A stretch of DNA of 9,243 nucleotides from CAKXIK01 sp050947015 (GTDB lineage: Bacteria > Bacillota > Clostridia > Oscillospirales > Acutalibacteraceae): contig JBMNVT010000033.1 in assembly GCA_050947015.1 (NCBI GenBank), positions 1-9,243 of the forward strand. The letters are read 5' to 3'. The notes beneath the pieces were generated by a model that was given only the letters and a program-made list of their open reading frames with translations, was not told where the DNA came from and did no database searches. The position numbers were made by a program, and so were the translations under genes. Numbering within the stretch: the stretch's first letter is position 1; each line of letters starts with the position of its first letter. Below, in pieces: positions 1-5,633 of the stretch.

Positions 1-19
1 CTTTGATTGCTCTTTCTTC

Positions 20-36
20 GATACACTGACTGTATC
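20..36 (-). other. Leader stem-loop
   Basis: A perfect 6-bp inverted repeat (GATACA / TGTATC) closes a 5-nt loop. It lies inside the putative rRNA leader and has no following U-run, so it is not a terminator. A flanking CTTCG at 36-40 can alternatively pair with CGAAG at 53-57, which competes with the neighbouring hairpin at 54-70. Confidence 0.45.
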
Positions 37-53
37 TTCGTACTAATTTCCCC

Positions 54-70
54 GAAGTTCCTTGAACTTC
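54..70 (-). other. Leader stem-loop
   Basis: A perfect 7-bp inverted repeat (GAAGTTC / GAACTTC) with a 3-nt loop. It lies downstream of the boxA-like segment in the putative rRNA leader. No U-run follows on either strand. A role in pre-rRNA folding or processing is possible but cannot be shown from this window. Confidence 0.5.
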
Positions 71-158
71 TCAAATTCATTACGGGTTCTTTCTTGTCTT
101 CTGTGTTGTTTAATTTTCAAGGTTCCAAAGTTACTTCTGCAAAAAACGAAGCTTTGTA

Positions 159-187
159 AGTATAACACACTCAAACGAGTTTGTCAA
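159..187 (-). promoter_or_regulatory. Promoter P2 of the putative rRNA operon
   Basis: On the minus strand a perfect -35 TTGACA (187-182) is followed by a 17-nt spacer and the -10 TATACT (164-159), which matches TATAAT at five of six positions. The start would fall near 152. The segment upstream of the -35 is A-rich (around 188-210). It resembles P1 in its TTGACAA start, an AGTGTG block before the -10, and a TACAA-type sequence after it, which suggests a duplicated promoter. Tandem near-consensus promoters are typical of rRNA operons in Bacillota. Confidence 0.85.
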
Positions 188-258
188 GAACTTTCTTCAC
201 TTTTTTGTCGAAGCGCATTAAGAATCAAGCGAATACTGCACCGATTCTATTGGTTTTT

Positions 259-277
259 GCTGTCCTCATCGGACAGC
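259..277 (-). promoter_or_regulatory. Hairpin at the predicted 5' end of the P1 transcript
   Basis: A perfect 7-bp inverted repeat (GCTGTCC / GGACAGC) encloses a 5-nt loop. Its first base lies about 7 nt downstream of the P1 -10 box, so a P1 transcript would begin with this stem, while a P2 transcript would lack it. No U-run follows on either strand, so it is not an intrinsic terminator. It could affect promoter escape or 5'-end stability; the function is not shown. Confidence 0.55.
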
Positions 278-283
278 TTGTAT

Positions 284-312
284 ATAATACCACACTACCA
301 TTTGCTTGTCAA
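284..312 (-). promoter_or_regulatory. Promoter P1 of the putative rRNA operon
   Basis: On the minus strand a perfect -35 TTGACA (312-307), a 17-nt spacer and the -10 TATTAT (289-284) form a near-consensus sigma-A promoter. The predicted start is near 277. The -35 lies only 28 nt after the hslO stop codon, and the intervening DNA is A/T-rich. It is stronger by sequence than any other promoter in the window and stands in tandem with P2 about 125 bp downstream. Confidence 0.88.
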
Positions 313-340
313 CGCTTTTTTACTTTCTTTTTTAAAAAAA
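313..340 (-). promoter_or_regulatory. UP-element-like A/T tract upstream of P1
   Basis: Immediately upstream of the P1 -35 is a run of T- and A-tracts, including seven T followed by six A on the minus strand. Such tracts bind the C-terminal domains of RNA polymerase alpha subunits at rRNA promoters. The tract fills the whole gap to the hslO stop codon. It contains no GC-rich hairpin, so it does not look like an intrinsic terminator for hslO. Confidence 0.5.
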
Positions 341-1243
341 TCAATTTTTATTTTCTCTGGCTCGGGCAAGCTCTTCCAACTCCTCCCGGCTGATCCGGTA
401 AGATTTGTTGCAGAAATGACAGCTTGCCTGTGCAAAACCGGTCTCATTCGGTAATGAGCGAATTTCTTCCGGAGAAAGCAGGGCAACAGCCGCCTTTACC
501 CGTTCACGGCTGCAGGTGCATGCATATTCTACCGGCGTTTCGTCCAGAACCTCGACCGTAAACCCGGATAACGCCTGGCGACAGATCTCCTCCATGGTCA
601 TCCCCTTGGCAAGCATGGTGGTCATCGGCTCCAGCTCTGCAAGGTTTTTCTCCAGCTGATCAATTGCTTCCTCGTCCGCCGTCGGCAGCAGTTGAACAAT
701 CAGTCCTCCCGCCAACAGCACCGAATGATCCTGCTTGTCGGTCAACACCCCCAACGCGCAGATTGTCGGCGTCTGCTCGCTGCGGGCATAATATTCGGTG
801 ACATCCTCGGCAATTTCACCGGACACCAGATTGACCTGCCCGTTATAGGGCTGGCCGCCGCCGAGATCCTTCATAACATTCAACTGACCGTCTCGGCCGA
901 CCGCACCGCCGACATCCAGCTTCCCAATACTGTTAAGCGGAAGCTCAACAGCTGCATTTTCTGCATATCCGCGGCAATGCCCGGCGTTATCCGCCACGGC
1001 AATAACCGAACCGATAGGACCGCCGCCGTTGACGCGCAGAGTAAGGGAGGCTCCCTCTCCCTTGAGCATATTCCCCATCATCACCGAAGCCGTCAGTAAC
1101 CGCCCCAGCGCCGCAGCCGCCACCGCCGAACATTCATGAATCCGTTGCGCAGTATAAACGGTATTCGTTGTGTCTGCGGCCATCGCAATCAACGTGCCGT
1201 CCGTTGTGATACAGCGTATGATATGATCCTTTTGTTTTATCAT
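341..1243 (-). CDS. hslO: Hsp33 redox-regulated chaperone
   Basis: Hsp33 is a cytosolic holdase that is inactive while reduced and zinc-bound, and becomes a chaperone when oxidative stress forms disulfides and releases the zinc. The 300-residue product has the usual family length. The N-terminal domain carries conserved-looking segments such as GRLLTASVMMG (47-57) and VNGGGPIG (71-78). The C-terminal redox switch shows all four zinc cysteines: CTC at 242-244 (C-X-C) and CHFC at 275-278 (C-X-X-C). The ATG start is preceded at 11 nt by an AAGGAAG ribosome site. The gene follows the methyltransferase by 33 nt with no promoter visible between, so it is probably the last gene of the yerC operon. 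Strong rRNA-type promoters begin right after its stop. The identification is firm. Confidence 0.97.
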   Translation of the reverse strand: MIKQKDHIIRCITTDGTLIAMAADTTNTVYTAQRIHECSAVAAAALGRLLTASVMMGNMLKGEGASLTLRVNGGGPIGSVIAVADNAGHCRGYAENAAVELPLNSIGKLDVGGAVGRDGQLNVMKDLGGGQPYNGQVNLVSGEIAEDVTEYYARSEQTPTICALGVLTDKQDHSVLLAGGLIVQLLPTADEEAIDQLEKNLAELEPMTTMLAKGMTMEEICRQALSGFTVEVLDETPVEYACTCSRERVKAAVALLSPEEIRSLPNETGFAQASCHFCNKSYRISREELEELARARENKN

Positions 1244-1276
1244 AAAAAAACTTTCTTCCTTCCCTGATTGGGCGCA

Positions 1277-2053
1277 TCATTTTGTATTTCCCACTGTGCC
1301 CGCCTGTTCCGGCTTGCGTGCCGCAATCAAAACACGATCGTCGGTCCGGGCCGCTGGCTCCTGCGAAAAACCACTAAAGCACGCAACCGGCTCCAGGCCT
1401 GCTTCCTTCAGCCAACATTCCAGCTGTTCCGTTTCGTAGGCTCGTTCTTCAAAAGCCTCATGGCGACGGCGGTAAAGCCCTTCCTCCCGCTCAAAAAAGT
1501 CCAGAGTAATGCGTACGACATCGTTTTCCGGGAAAAATTCATTCTGCCACGAGCAAAACACCGTTGGCGTTTCATAAATAAAGGTATGGTTTGCCAGCGT
1601 TTTTCGGTGTTTGTGCACGGTGTTTACATCAAATAAAAAAATTCCTCCCGGGTTTAAAAATAGAGAAACACGGCGGAAGGTTTCCTTTACATCCTTTGCG
1701 CGCAGCAAATGATTGATGCTGTCGAGCGTGCAAACAGCCGCTTCCACGGTGCCATACAAATCAATCTGCTGCATTTTCTGCCGAAGGAACAACACCGAAA
1801 CGTTTTCTTCCGCTGCCTTTTGCTGCGCTTTGCAGAGCATTTCTCCCGAAGCGTCCACTCCGATCACCTCGGCGCCCCGCTTTGCCAACAACACAGAAAG
1901 GCTGCCGGTTCCGCAGGCCAAATCCAGCAACAGGCCCGGTCTTACGCCGTACCTCTGCAGAATGCTCCAAAGGCATTCTGCCTGCCGTTCATAGTCCACA
2001 TTCATCGTCAGCCCATCATAATATTGTGCAAAGCTCCGGTAGCCGCCGCTCAT
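1277..2053 (-). CDS. Class I SAM-dependent methyltransferase (YqeM-like)
   Basis: The 258-residue protein has a Rossmann-type methyltransferase core. Motif I is LLDLACGTG (42-50), the acidic residue closing strand beta-2 is in VIGVDAS (63-69), a motif IV-like segment is CTLDSINHL (108-116), and NPGGIFLFDVN follows (134-144). The N-terminal FAQYYDGLTMNVDY and the C-terminal LECWLKEAGLEPV resemble the Bacillus YqeM group as I remember it. The methyl acceptor cannot be read from the sequence. The ATG overlaps the yerC stop codon in an ATGA arrangement, and the AGGAAG/AAAGGA ribosome-site sequence lies inside the yerC end, which suggests translational coupling. hslO follows 33 nt later. The family is secure, the substrate unknown. 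Confidence 0.9.
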   Translation of the reverse strand: MSGGYRSFAQYYDGLTMNVDYERQAECLWSILQRYGVRPGLLLDLACGTGSLSVLLAKRGAEVIGVDASGEMLCKAQQKAAEENVSVLFLRQKMQQIDLYGTVEAAVCTLDSINHLLRAKDVKETFRRVSLFLNPGGIFLFDVNTVHKHRKTLANHTFIYETPTVFCSWQNEFFPENDVVRITLDFFEREEGLYRRRHEAFEERAYETEQLECWLKEAGLEPVACFSGFSQEPAARTDDRVLIAARKPEQAGTVGNTK

Positions 2054-2349
2054 TTGTCCTTTTCTTCCTGCAGGCGGTTAAAAACAAGCTCATAACCGTC
2101 GCAGCCGTAATTCAGCGAACGATTGACCCGGCTGATTGTCGCCGTACTGGCTCCGGTTTCATTTACAATTTCGCTGTAAACTTTTTTTTCGCTGAGCATT
2201 TTTGCCACCGCAAGCCGCTGGGACATTGCCTTCAACTCCGGCACCGTGCAGAGATCCTCGAAGAAATTATAACACTCTTCCTTTGTTTCCAGCGCAAGGA
2301 TCGCTTCAAATAAAAACTCCACACCGGTATCTTTTAATTTCGTATTCAT
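2050..2349 (-). CDS. TrpR-like protein, YerC/YecD family
   Basis: This 99-residue all-helical protein belongs to the YerC/YecD branch of the TrpR superfamily. The segment DLCTVPELKAMSQRLAVAKML (32-52) matches the family's first conserved block, and a helix-turn-helix spans about 57-78 (YSEIVNETGASTATISRVNRSL). The family is a predicted DNA-binding repressor group, but tryptophan binding is not implied and targets are mostly unknown. The ATG has a GGAGG site 6 nt upstream, and a promoter with an extended -10 lies about 60 nt upstream. It is the first gene of a probable three-gene operon with the methyltransferase and hslO. It overlaps the methyltransferase by 4 nt. Autoregulation is plausible, but no clear palindromic operator overlaps the promoter. 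Confidence 0.92.
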   Translation of the reverse strand: MNTKLKDTGVEFLFEAILALETKEECYNFFEDLCTVPELKAMSQRLAVAKMLSEKKVYSEIVNETGASTATISRVNRSLNYGCDGYELVFNRLQEEKDK

Positions 2350-2366
2350 CGCGTCCTCCGTTTCCT

Positions 2367-2382
2367 ATTCCTTTGATGGAAT
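2367..2382 (-). other. Small inverted repeat in the yerC 5' UTR
   Basis: A 5-bp inverted repeat (ATTCC / GGAAT) with a 6-nt loop lies between the predicted start site and the yerC ribosome site. It is short and may be chance. It is the only dyad I see in the leader that could serve as an operator half-pair or a weak RNA stem. Confidence 0.25.
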
Positions 2383-2409
2383 CAGTGTTCTGGTCTTCAG
2401 TACAATAAA

Positions 2410-2438
2410 ATTTTAGCACACAAAAGTTTAAAAGTAAA
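2410..2438 (-). promoter_or_regulatory. Promoter of the yerC-methyltransferase-hslO operon
   Basis: On the minus strand -35 TTTACT (2438-2433), a 17-nt spacer and -10 TAAAAT (2415-2410) are preceded by TGC, an extended -10 element. The start would be near 2403, giving a leader of about 54 nt. The promoter sits in the A/T-rich gap after engB, where no GC-rich terminator is visible, so some transcription may also enter from the engB side. Confidence 0.72.
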
Positions 2439-2471
2439 GAGGATATTCTTCAAAATTTCAGAAATTCCCAG

Positions 2472-3056
2472 TCATTCACCCAAAGCCGCGCGGATCAGTG
2501 CAAGAACCTCCGCCGCGCCCTCTCCGTTCTGTGAAGAGAACGCAATCGGCACCGGATGCTCCAGCTCCGCAAGCTCCTGTTCGATCTTTTCCATGCGTTC
2601 CGCTCGCTGCGTTTTATTCAGCTTGTCCGCTTTGGTCAACACCAGCAAAAACGGGATCCGCATTTGCGTCAGATAAGAGATCATCTGAAGATCCTCCTGC
2701 GAAGGCGGGTGTCGCATATCGACAAGCTGCACAACAAGCCGCAGATCGCGTGCGGCATTAAAATAGCCTTCCACCAGCTCGGACCAGCGAAGCTTTTCCG
2801 TTTTGGCAACTCTCGCGTAGCCGTAGCCCGGCAAGTCAACAAAGCGTGCCGTGTCGAGCCTGTAAAAATTAACGGTGATCGTTTTGCCCGGCGTGGCGCT
2901 GGTGCGCGCCAGCGCCTTGCGGTTCAGCAGACGATTGATCAGAGACGATTTTCCGACATTTGACTTACCTGAAAATGCAATTTCGGGCAAGTCGCACGCC
3001 AGCAGCTGGGCTGCAGTTCCCGCGGCGGCTTCAAACACAGCGGATTCCAGTTTCAC
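2472..3056 (-). CDS. engB: EngB/YsxC ribosome biogenesis GTP-binding protein
   Basis: EngB (YsxC/YihA) is a TrmE-Era-EngA-type GTPase needed for late assembly of the 50S ribosomal subunit. The 194-residue product has every G motif: G1 GKSNVGKS (30-37), a G2 region around TPGKTITVNF (55-64), G3 DLPGYG (74-79), G4 TKAD (141-144) and G5 SSQ (174-176). Length matches the family. It starts with GTG, supported by a GGAGG site 7 nt upstream. That site overlaps the lon stop codon (TAAGGAGG), leaving a 12-nt gap and making co-translation with lon likely. The lon-engB adjacency is common in Clostridia and Bacilli. Confidence 0.97.
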   Translation of the reverse strand: MKLESAVFEAAAGTAAQLLACDLPEIAFSGKSNVGKSSLINRLLNRKALARTSATPGKTITVNFYRLDTARFVDLPGYGYARVAKTEKLRWSELVEGYFNAARDLRLVVQLVDMRHPPSQEDLQMISYLTQMRIPFLLVLTKADKLNKTQRAERMEKIEQELAELEHPVPIAFSSQNGEGAAEVLALIRAALGE

Positions 3057-3068
3057 GGCAAAACCTCC

Positions 3069-5501
3069 TTATTCGGCATGCACCGGGCGTTCCGGCGAAA
3101 CAACAAACCCGGAATACTGGACGTTCACTCCGTCCTTCACCGGTTTGCTTCCCGCTCTTTCTTCGATCAGCGGCGCGCAAAGAGCCGCCGCAAACACCGT
3201 CTGCACCTGCTCTGCGGGGATAAAACGTATATTCTCCCTGACAACGTCGTCCATCTCCGCCAGATCCGGCTCGTTTGCTTTTGGAATAATGACCGTACGG
3301 ATTCCCTTGCGGTAAGCTCCCATGGCTTTTTTCCGCAGACCACCGATCGGCAGTACGCGCCCGCGCAGAGTGACCTCGCCGGTCATCGCCACATCCGCAC
3401 GCACAGGAATATTTCGCAGCGCCGAAACAAGCGCTGTCGTCAGCGTGATTCCGGCGGAGGGTCCGTCCTTGGGCACGGCGCCTTCCGGCACATGGATGTG
3501 CAGATCATATTTTTTATAAAAATCCGGATCAATGCCGAAAGACCTTGCGTAAGTGCGAACACAGCTGATGGCGATGCGCGCGGATTCTTTCATGACGTCG
3601 CCGAGCGAACCGGTCAGTTCCAGCTTGCCCGTGCCCTCCATCAGTGTCATCTCGACCGGCATCACCTCGCCGCCGACTGCCGTCCAGGCAAGACCGTTGG
3701 CCACGCCGACCTCATCCCGGTGAGAAAGGTCATCATCCTTAAACTTTGCCGGGCCGAGCAGCTCTTCCAGTGCGTTCGCGTCGATTTTAACGCTCTTTTC
3801 GCCGTCGCCGACGATTTTTCGCGCGGTCTTGCGGCAAAGCGAAGCCAGAACACGATCCAGCCCGCGGACACCCGCCTCGCGCGTGTAGCCGTCGATCAGC
3901 GCATGAACAGCGTCGTCCGTTAACTTCATGCGTCGTTTATCCAACCCATTCTTTGCAAGCTCATCCGGGTAAAGATGTTCCTTTGCAATATAAAACTTTT
4001 CGTCATGCGTGTAGCTGGAAATATGTATCAGCTCCATGCGGTCGAGCAAAGGCTGCGGAATTGCCGATTCATCGTTTGCCGTCGTCACGAACAGCACCTG
4101 ACTCAGGTCAAACGGCAAATCAATAAAATGATCCTGAAAAGAAAAATTCTGTTCCGCGTCGAGCACCTCGAGCAGCGCCGATGCCGGGTCACCCTGATAG
4201 CTGTCGGAAAGCTTGTCAATTTCGTCGAGCAGCAGCAGAGGGTTTGCCGAGCCGGCCTGCCGCAGCGCTGTGATAATACGCCCCGGCATTGCGCCGATAT
4301 AGGTACGGCGGTGACCTCGAATCTCCGCCTCATCATGAACGCCGCCGAGCGATACGCGCACATATTTGCGGTTCATTGCCTTTGCCACCGAACGCGCAAT
4401 TGACGTTTTCCCCACGCCGGGCGGCCCGACCAGACAAAGAATCTGCCCTTTTACATCGGGGTGCAGCTTACGGACGGCCAACAGTTCCAAAATGCGCTCC
4501 TTTACCTTTTTCAACCCATAATGGTCGCGATCAAGAATTTTCTGTGCCTGCGCAAGGTCGATGCGATCCGTCGTTTCTTTGCCCCATGGCAGTTCGATGC
4601 AGGTATCCAGATAACCGCGCACCACGGTGGCCTCGTGAGAGCCAAACGGCATCTTTGCCAGTTTTGCACATTCCCTGAGCAGCTTATCCTTTGATTCCTG
4701 CGGCATTGCCAGCGCATTGATCGCCTCGCGGTAAGCGTCGGATTCTTCCAGCGGCGAATCCTCCTCTCCCAGCTCATCGGCAATCACATGCATCTGTTCG
4801 CGCAGATAGTATTCCCGCTGGTTCCGGTCGATATTCTGCTTGACCTTGTCCTCAATTTCGGCTTCTGTCCGCAGCAGCTCCAGTTCGCCGTCCAGAAACG
4901 CGACCAGATCCTCCAGACGCGCAGTGGCAGATGTCTGTTCCAGCAGCTGCTGCGCCTGCTGCGGTTCCATCGTTACATTGCCCGCAATATAATCGGCGAC
5001 GGCGCTGGGATCCTTTGACGTGCGGATCTGCTGAAATGCATCGTTTTCGGCAACGCCGGTATTCTCACTGTATTTTGAAAAACGCTCCAGCGCCATACGA
5101 ATCAGCGCCTGATTCTGTAGTTCGTCGGCGAAACGGCGCACCGGGCGCTGCATGACCTGAACCAGAAAATACGGGTCCTGCTGCTCAATCTCAACAATTT
5201 TTGCGCGGTAAAGGCATTCGGTGATCACGCGAATGGAATCCTTGCTCACACGAATCAGCTGCAGCACGCGGGCCACCACGCCCGTGCGGTAAAAATCACC
5301 CGGCAGCAACGGTTCTTCGGCGCTTTCGTCCTTCTGGGCCAGCAGAAACACCGTTTGTCCGTTTTCCATCGCCTGGTTCAGCGCAATAATGGTCTTTTTT
5401 CTTCCTGCCTCAAAATGAAAAATATTCCCCGGAAAAGCCACAGCCCCCCGCAGCGGAACCATCGGCAGGCTTTTGATCGCCTTTTCTGTGCGGATGCTCA
5501 T
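3069..5501 (-). CDS. lon: ATP-dependent Lon protease (LonA type)
   Basis: Lon is a hexameric cytosolic AAA+ serine protease that degrades damaged and regulatory proteins. From the ATG at 5501 the product has 810 residues. The N-terminal substrate domain (about 1-200) opens with SLPMVPLRGAVAFPG, and a helical linker follows. The AAA+ module has Walker A GPPGVGKT (359-366), Walker B LLLLDEID (422-429), arginine R488 in LLDRMEL and sensor-2 GVRGLDR near 546. The protease domain has catalytic Ser682 in PKDGPSAG and Lys725 in GGLRKKA, which fits the Ser-Lys dyad. A TTG codon 9 nt upstream also opens the frame, but the AAAGGG site abuts that TTG and stands 9 nt before the ATG, so I chose the ATG. 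About 30 extra C-terminal residues (from about 778) go beyond the usual LonA end. The gene follows clpX after a structured 132-nt gap. Confidence 0.97.
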   Translation of the reverse strand: MSIRTEKAIKSLPMVPLRGAVAFPGNIFHFEAGRKKTIIALNQAMENGQTVFLLAQKDESAEEPLLPGDFYRTGVVARVLQLIRVSKDSIRVITECLYRAKIVEIEQQDPYFLVQVMQRPVRRFADELQNQALIRMALERFSKYSENTGVAENDAFQQIRTSKDPSAVADYIAGNVTMEPQQAQQLLEQTSATARLEDLVAFLDGELELLRTEAEIEDKVKQNIDRNQREYYLREQMHVIADELGEEDSPLEESDAYREAINALAMPQESKDKLLRECAKLAKMPFGSHEATVVRGYLDTCIELPWGKETTDRIDLAQAQKILDRDHYGLKKVKERILELLAVRKLHPDVKGQILCLVGPPGVGKTSIARSVAKAMNRKYVRVSLGGVHDEAEIRGHRRTYIGAMPGRIITALRQAGSANPLLLLDEIDKLSDSYQGDPASALLEVLDAEQNFSFQDHFIDLPFDLSQVLFVTTANDESAIPQPLLDRMELIHISSYTHDEKFYIAKEHLYPDELAKNGLDKRRMKLTDDAVHALIDGYTREAGVRGLDRVLASLCRKTARKIVGDGEKSVKIDANALEELLGPAKFKDDDLSHRDEVGVANGLAWTAVGGEVMPVEMTLMEGTGKLELTGSLGDVMKESARIAISCVRTYARSFGIDPDFYKKYDLHIHVPEGAVPKDGPSAGITLTTALVSALRNIPVRADVAMTGEVTLRGRVLPIGGLRKKAMGAYRKGIRTVIIPKANEPDLAEMDDVVRENIRFIPAEQVQTVFAAALCAPLIEERAGSKPVKDGVNVQYSGFVVSPERPVHAE

Positions 5502-5531
5502 GTGTTTCAACCCTTTCTATTGCCGGTCGTT

Positions 5532-5553
5532 GCGCACCGCGTTGCTGCGGCGC
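5532..5553 (-). other. GC-rich stem-loop in the lon leader
   Basis: An imperfect GC-rich inverted repeat pairs GCG plus CCGC with GCGG plus CGC, with a 2-nt bulge and a 6-nt loop. It ends about 30 nt upstream of the lon start codon and before its ribosome site. There is no U-run after it. It is the third of three stems in the clpX-lon gap. Confidence 0.4.
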
Positions 5554-5588
5554 ATAAAGATTGCGTTACACAAAGCGAGCGATTCCCG

Positions 5589-5604
5589 CGGCACAACAGT
5601 GCCG
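5589..5604 (-). other. Stem-loop in the clpX-lon gap
   Basis: A perfect 6-bp repeat (CGGCAC / GTGCCG) with a 4-nt loop, extendable by a G-U pair. It is almost contiguous with the next stem at 5606-5627. No U-run follows on the minus strand, so it does not qualify as an intrinsic terminator by itself. It may act in mRNA processing or stability between clpX and lon. Confidence 0.5.
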
Positions 5605-5605
5605 T

Positions 5606-5627
5606 AAGAATCACCCGCCTGATTCTT
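5606..5627 (-). other. Stem-loop just after the clpX stop
   Basis: A perfect 8-bp repeat (AAGAATCA / TGATTCTT) encloses a 6-nt GC-rich loop. It begins 6 nt after the clpX stop codon on the minus strand. Only two U residues end the stem, so termination is unlikely; a 3'-protecting stem for a clpPX transcript is possible. Confidence 0.55.
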
Positions 5628-5633
5628 TTCGAT

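Larger units (their letters stand above)
1..152 (-). ncRNA. Probable rRNA operon leader (partial)
   Basis: This protein-free stretch lies directly downstream of two strong minus-strand promoters and runs off the window at position 1. Read on the minus strand it holds a boxA-like segment at 123-105 (ACCTTGAAAATTAAACAAC), which resembles the CTTTGAAAA-type element that precedes 16S and 23S genes in Bacillota and recruits Nus antitermination factors. Downstream of it are two perfect small stem-loops, at 54-70 and 20-36. I see no open reading frame with a ribosome binding site and no recognisable start of 16S rRNA, so the mature rRNA would begin beyond the window. The identification rests on promoter strength and leader layout and is an inference. 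A stable tRNA or other RNA operon is the main alternative. Confidence 0.6.

Noticed and set aside
259..277. Hammerhead-like or terminator reading of the P1 hairpin because its loop reads GATGA
   Set aside because: The conserved hammerhead core (CUGAUGA with a GAAA partner and three stems) is not present, and there is no U-run for a terminator.
62..454. A plus-strand frame of 130 codons covering the left intergenic region
   Set aside because: It runs against two strong promoters and the end of hslO, has no ribosome site, and its composition reflects T-rich DNA.
2440..2471. Intrinsic terminator after engB
   Set aside because: The only dyad (AATTT/AAATT near 2454-2466) is A/T-only and lacks a GC stem, so it would be a poor terminator.
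3078..3923. A 281-codon plus-strand frame antisense to lon
   Set aside because: The opposite strand carries the lon protease domain with its catalytic residues; the antisense product resembles nothing and has no start signals.
5501..5510. TTG start for lon at 5510
   Set aside because: The AAAGGG ribosome site touches the TTG with no spacing, while it is 9 nt from the ATG at 5501.
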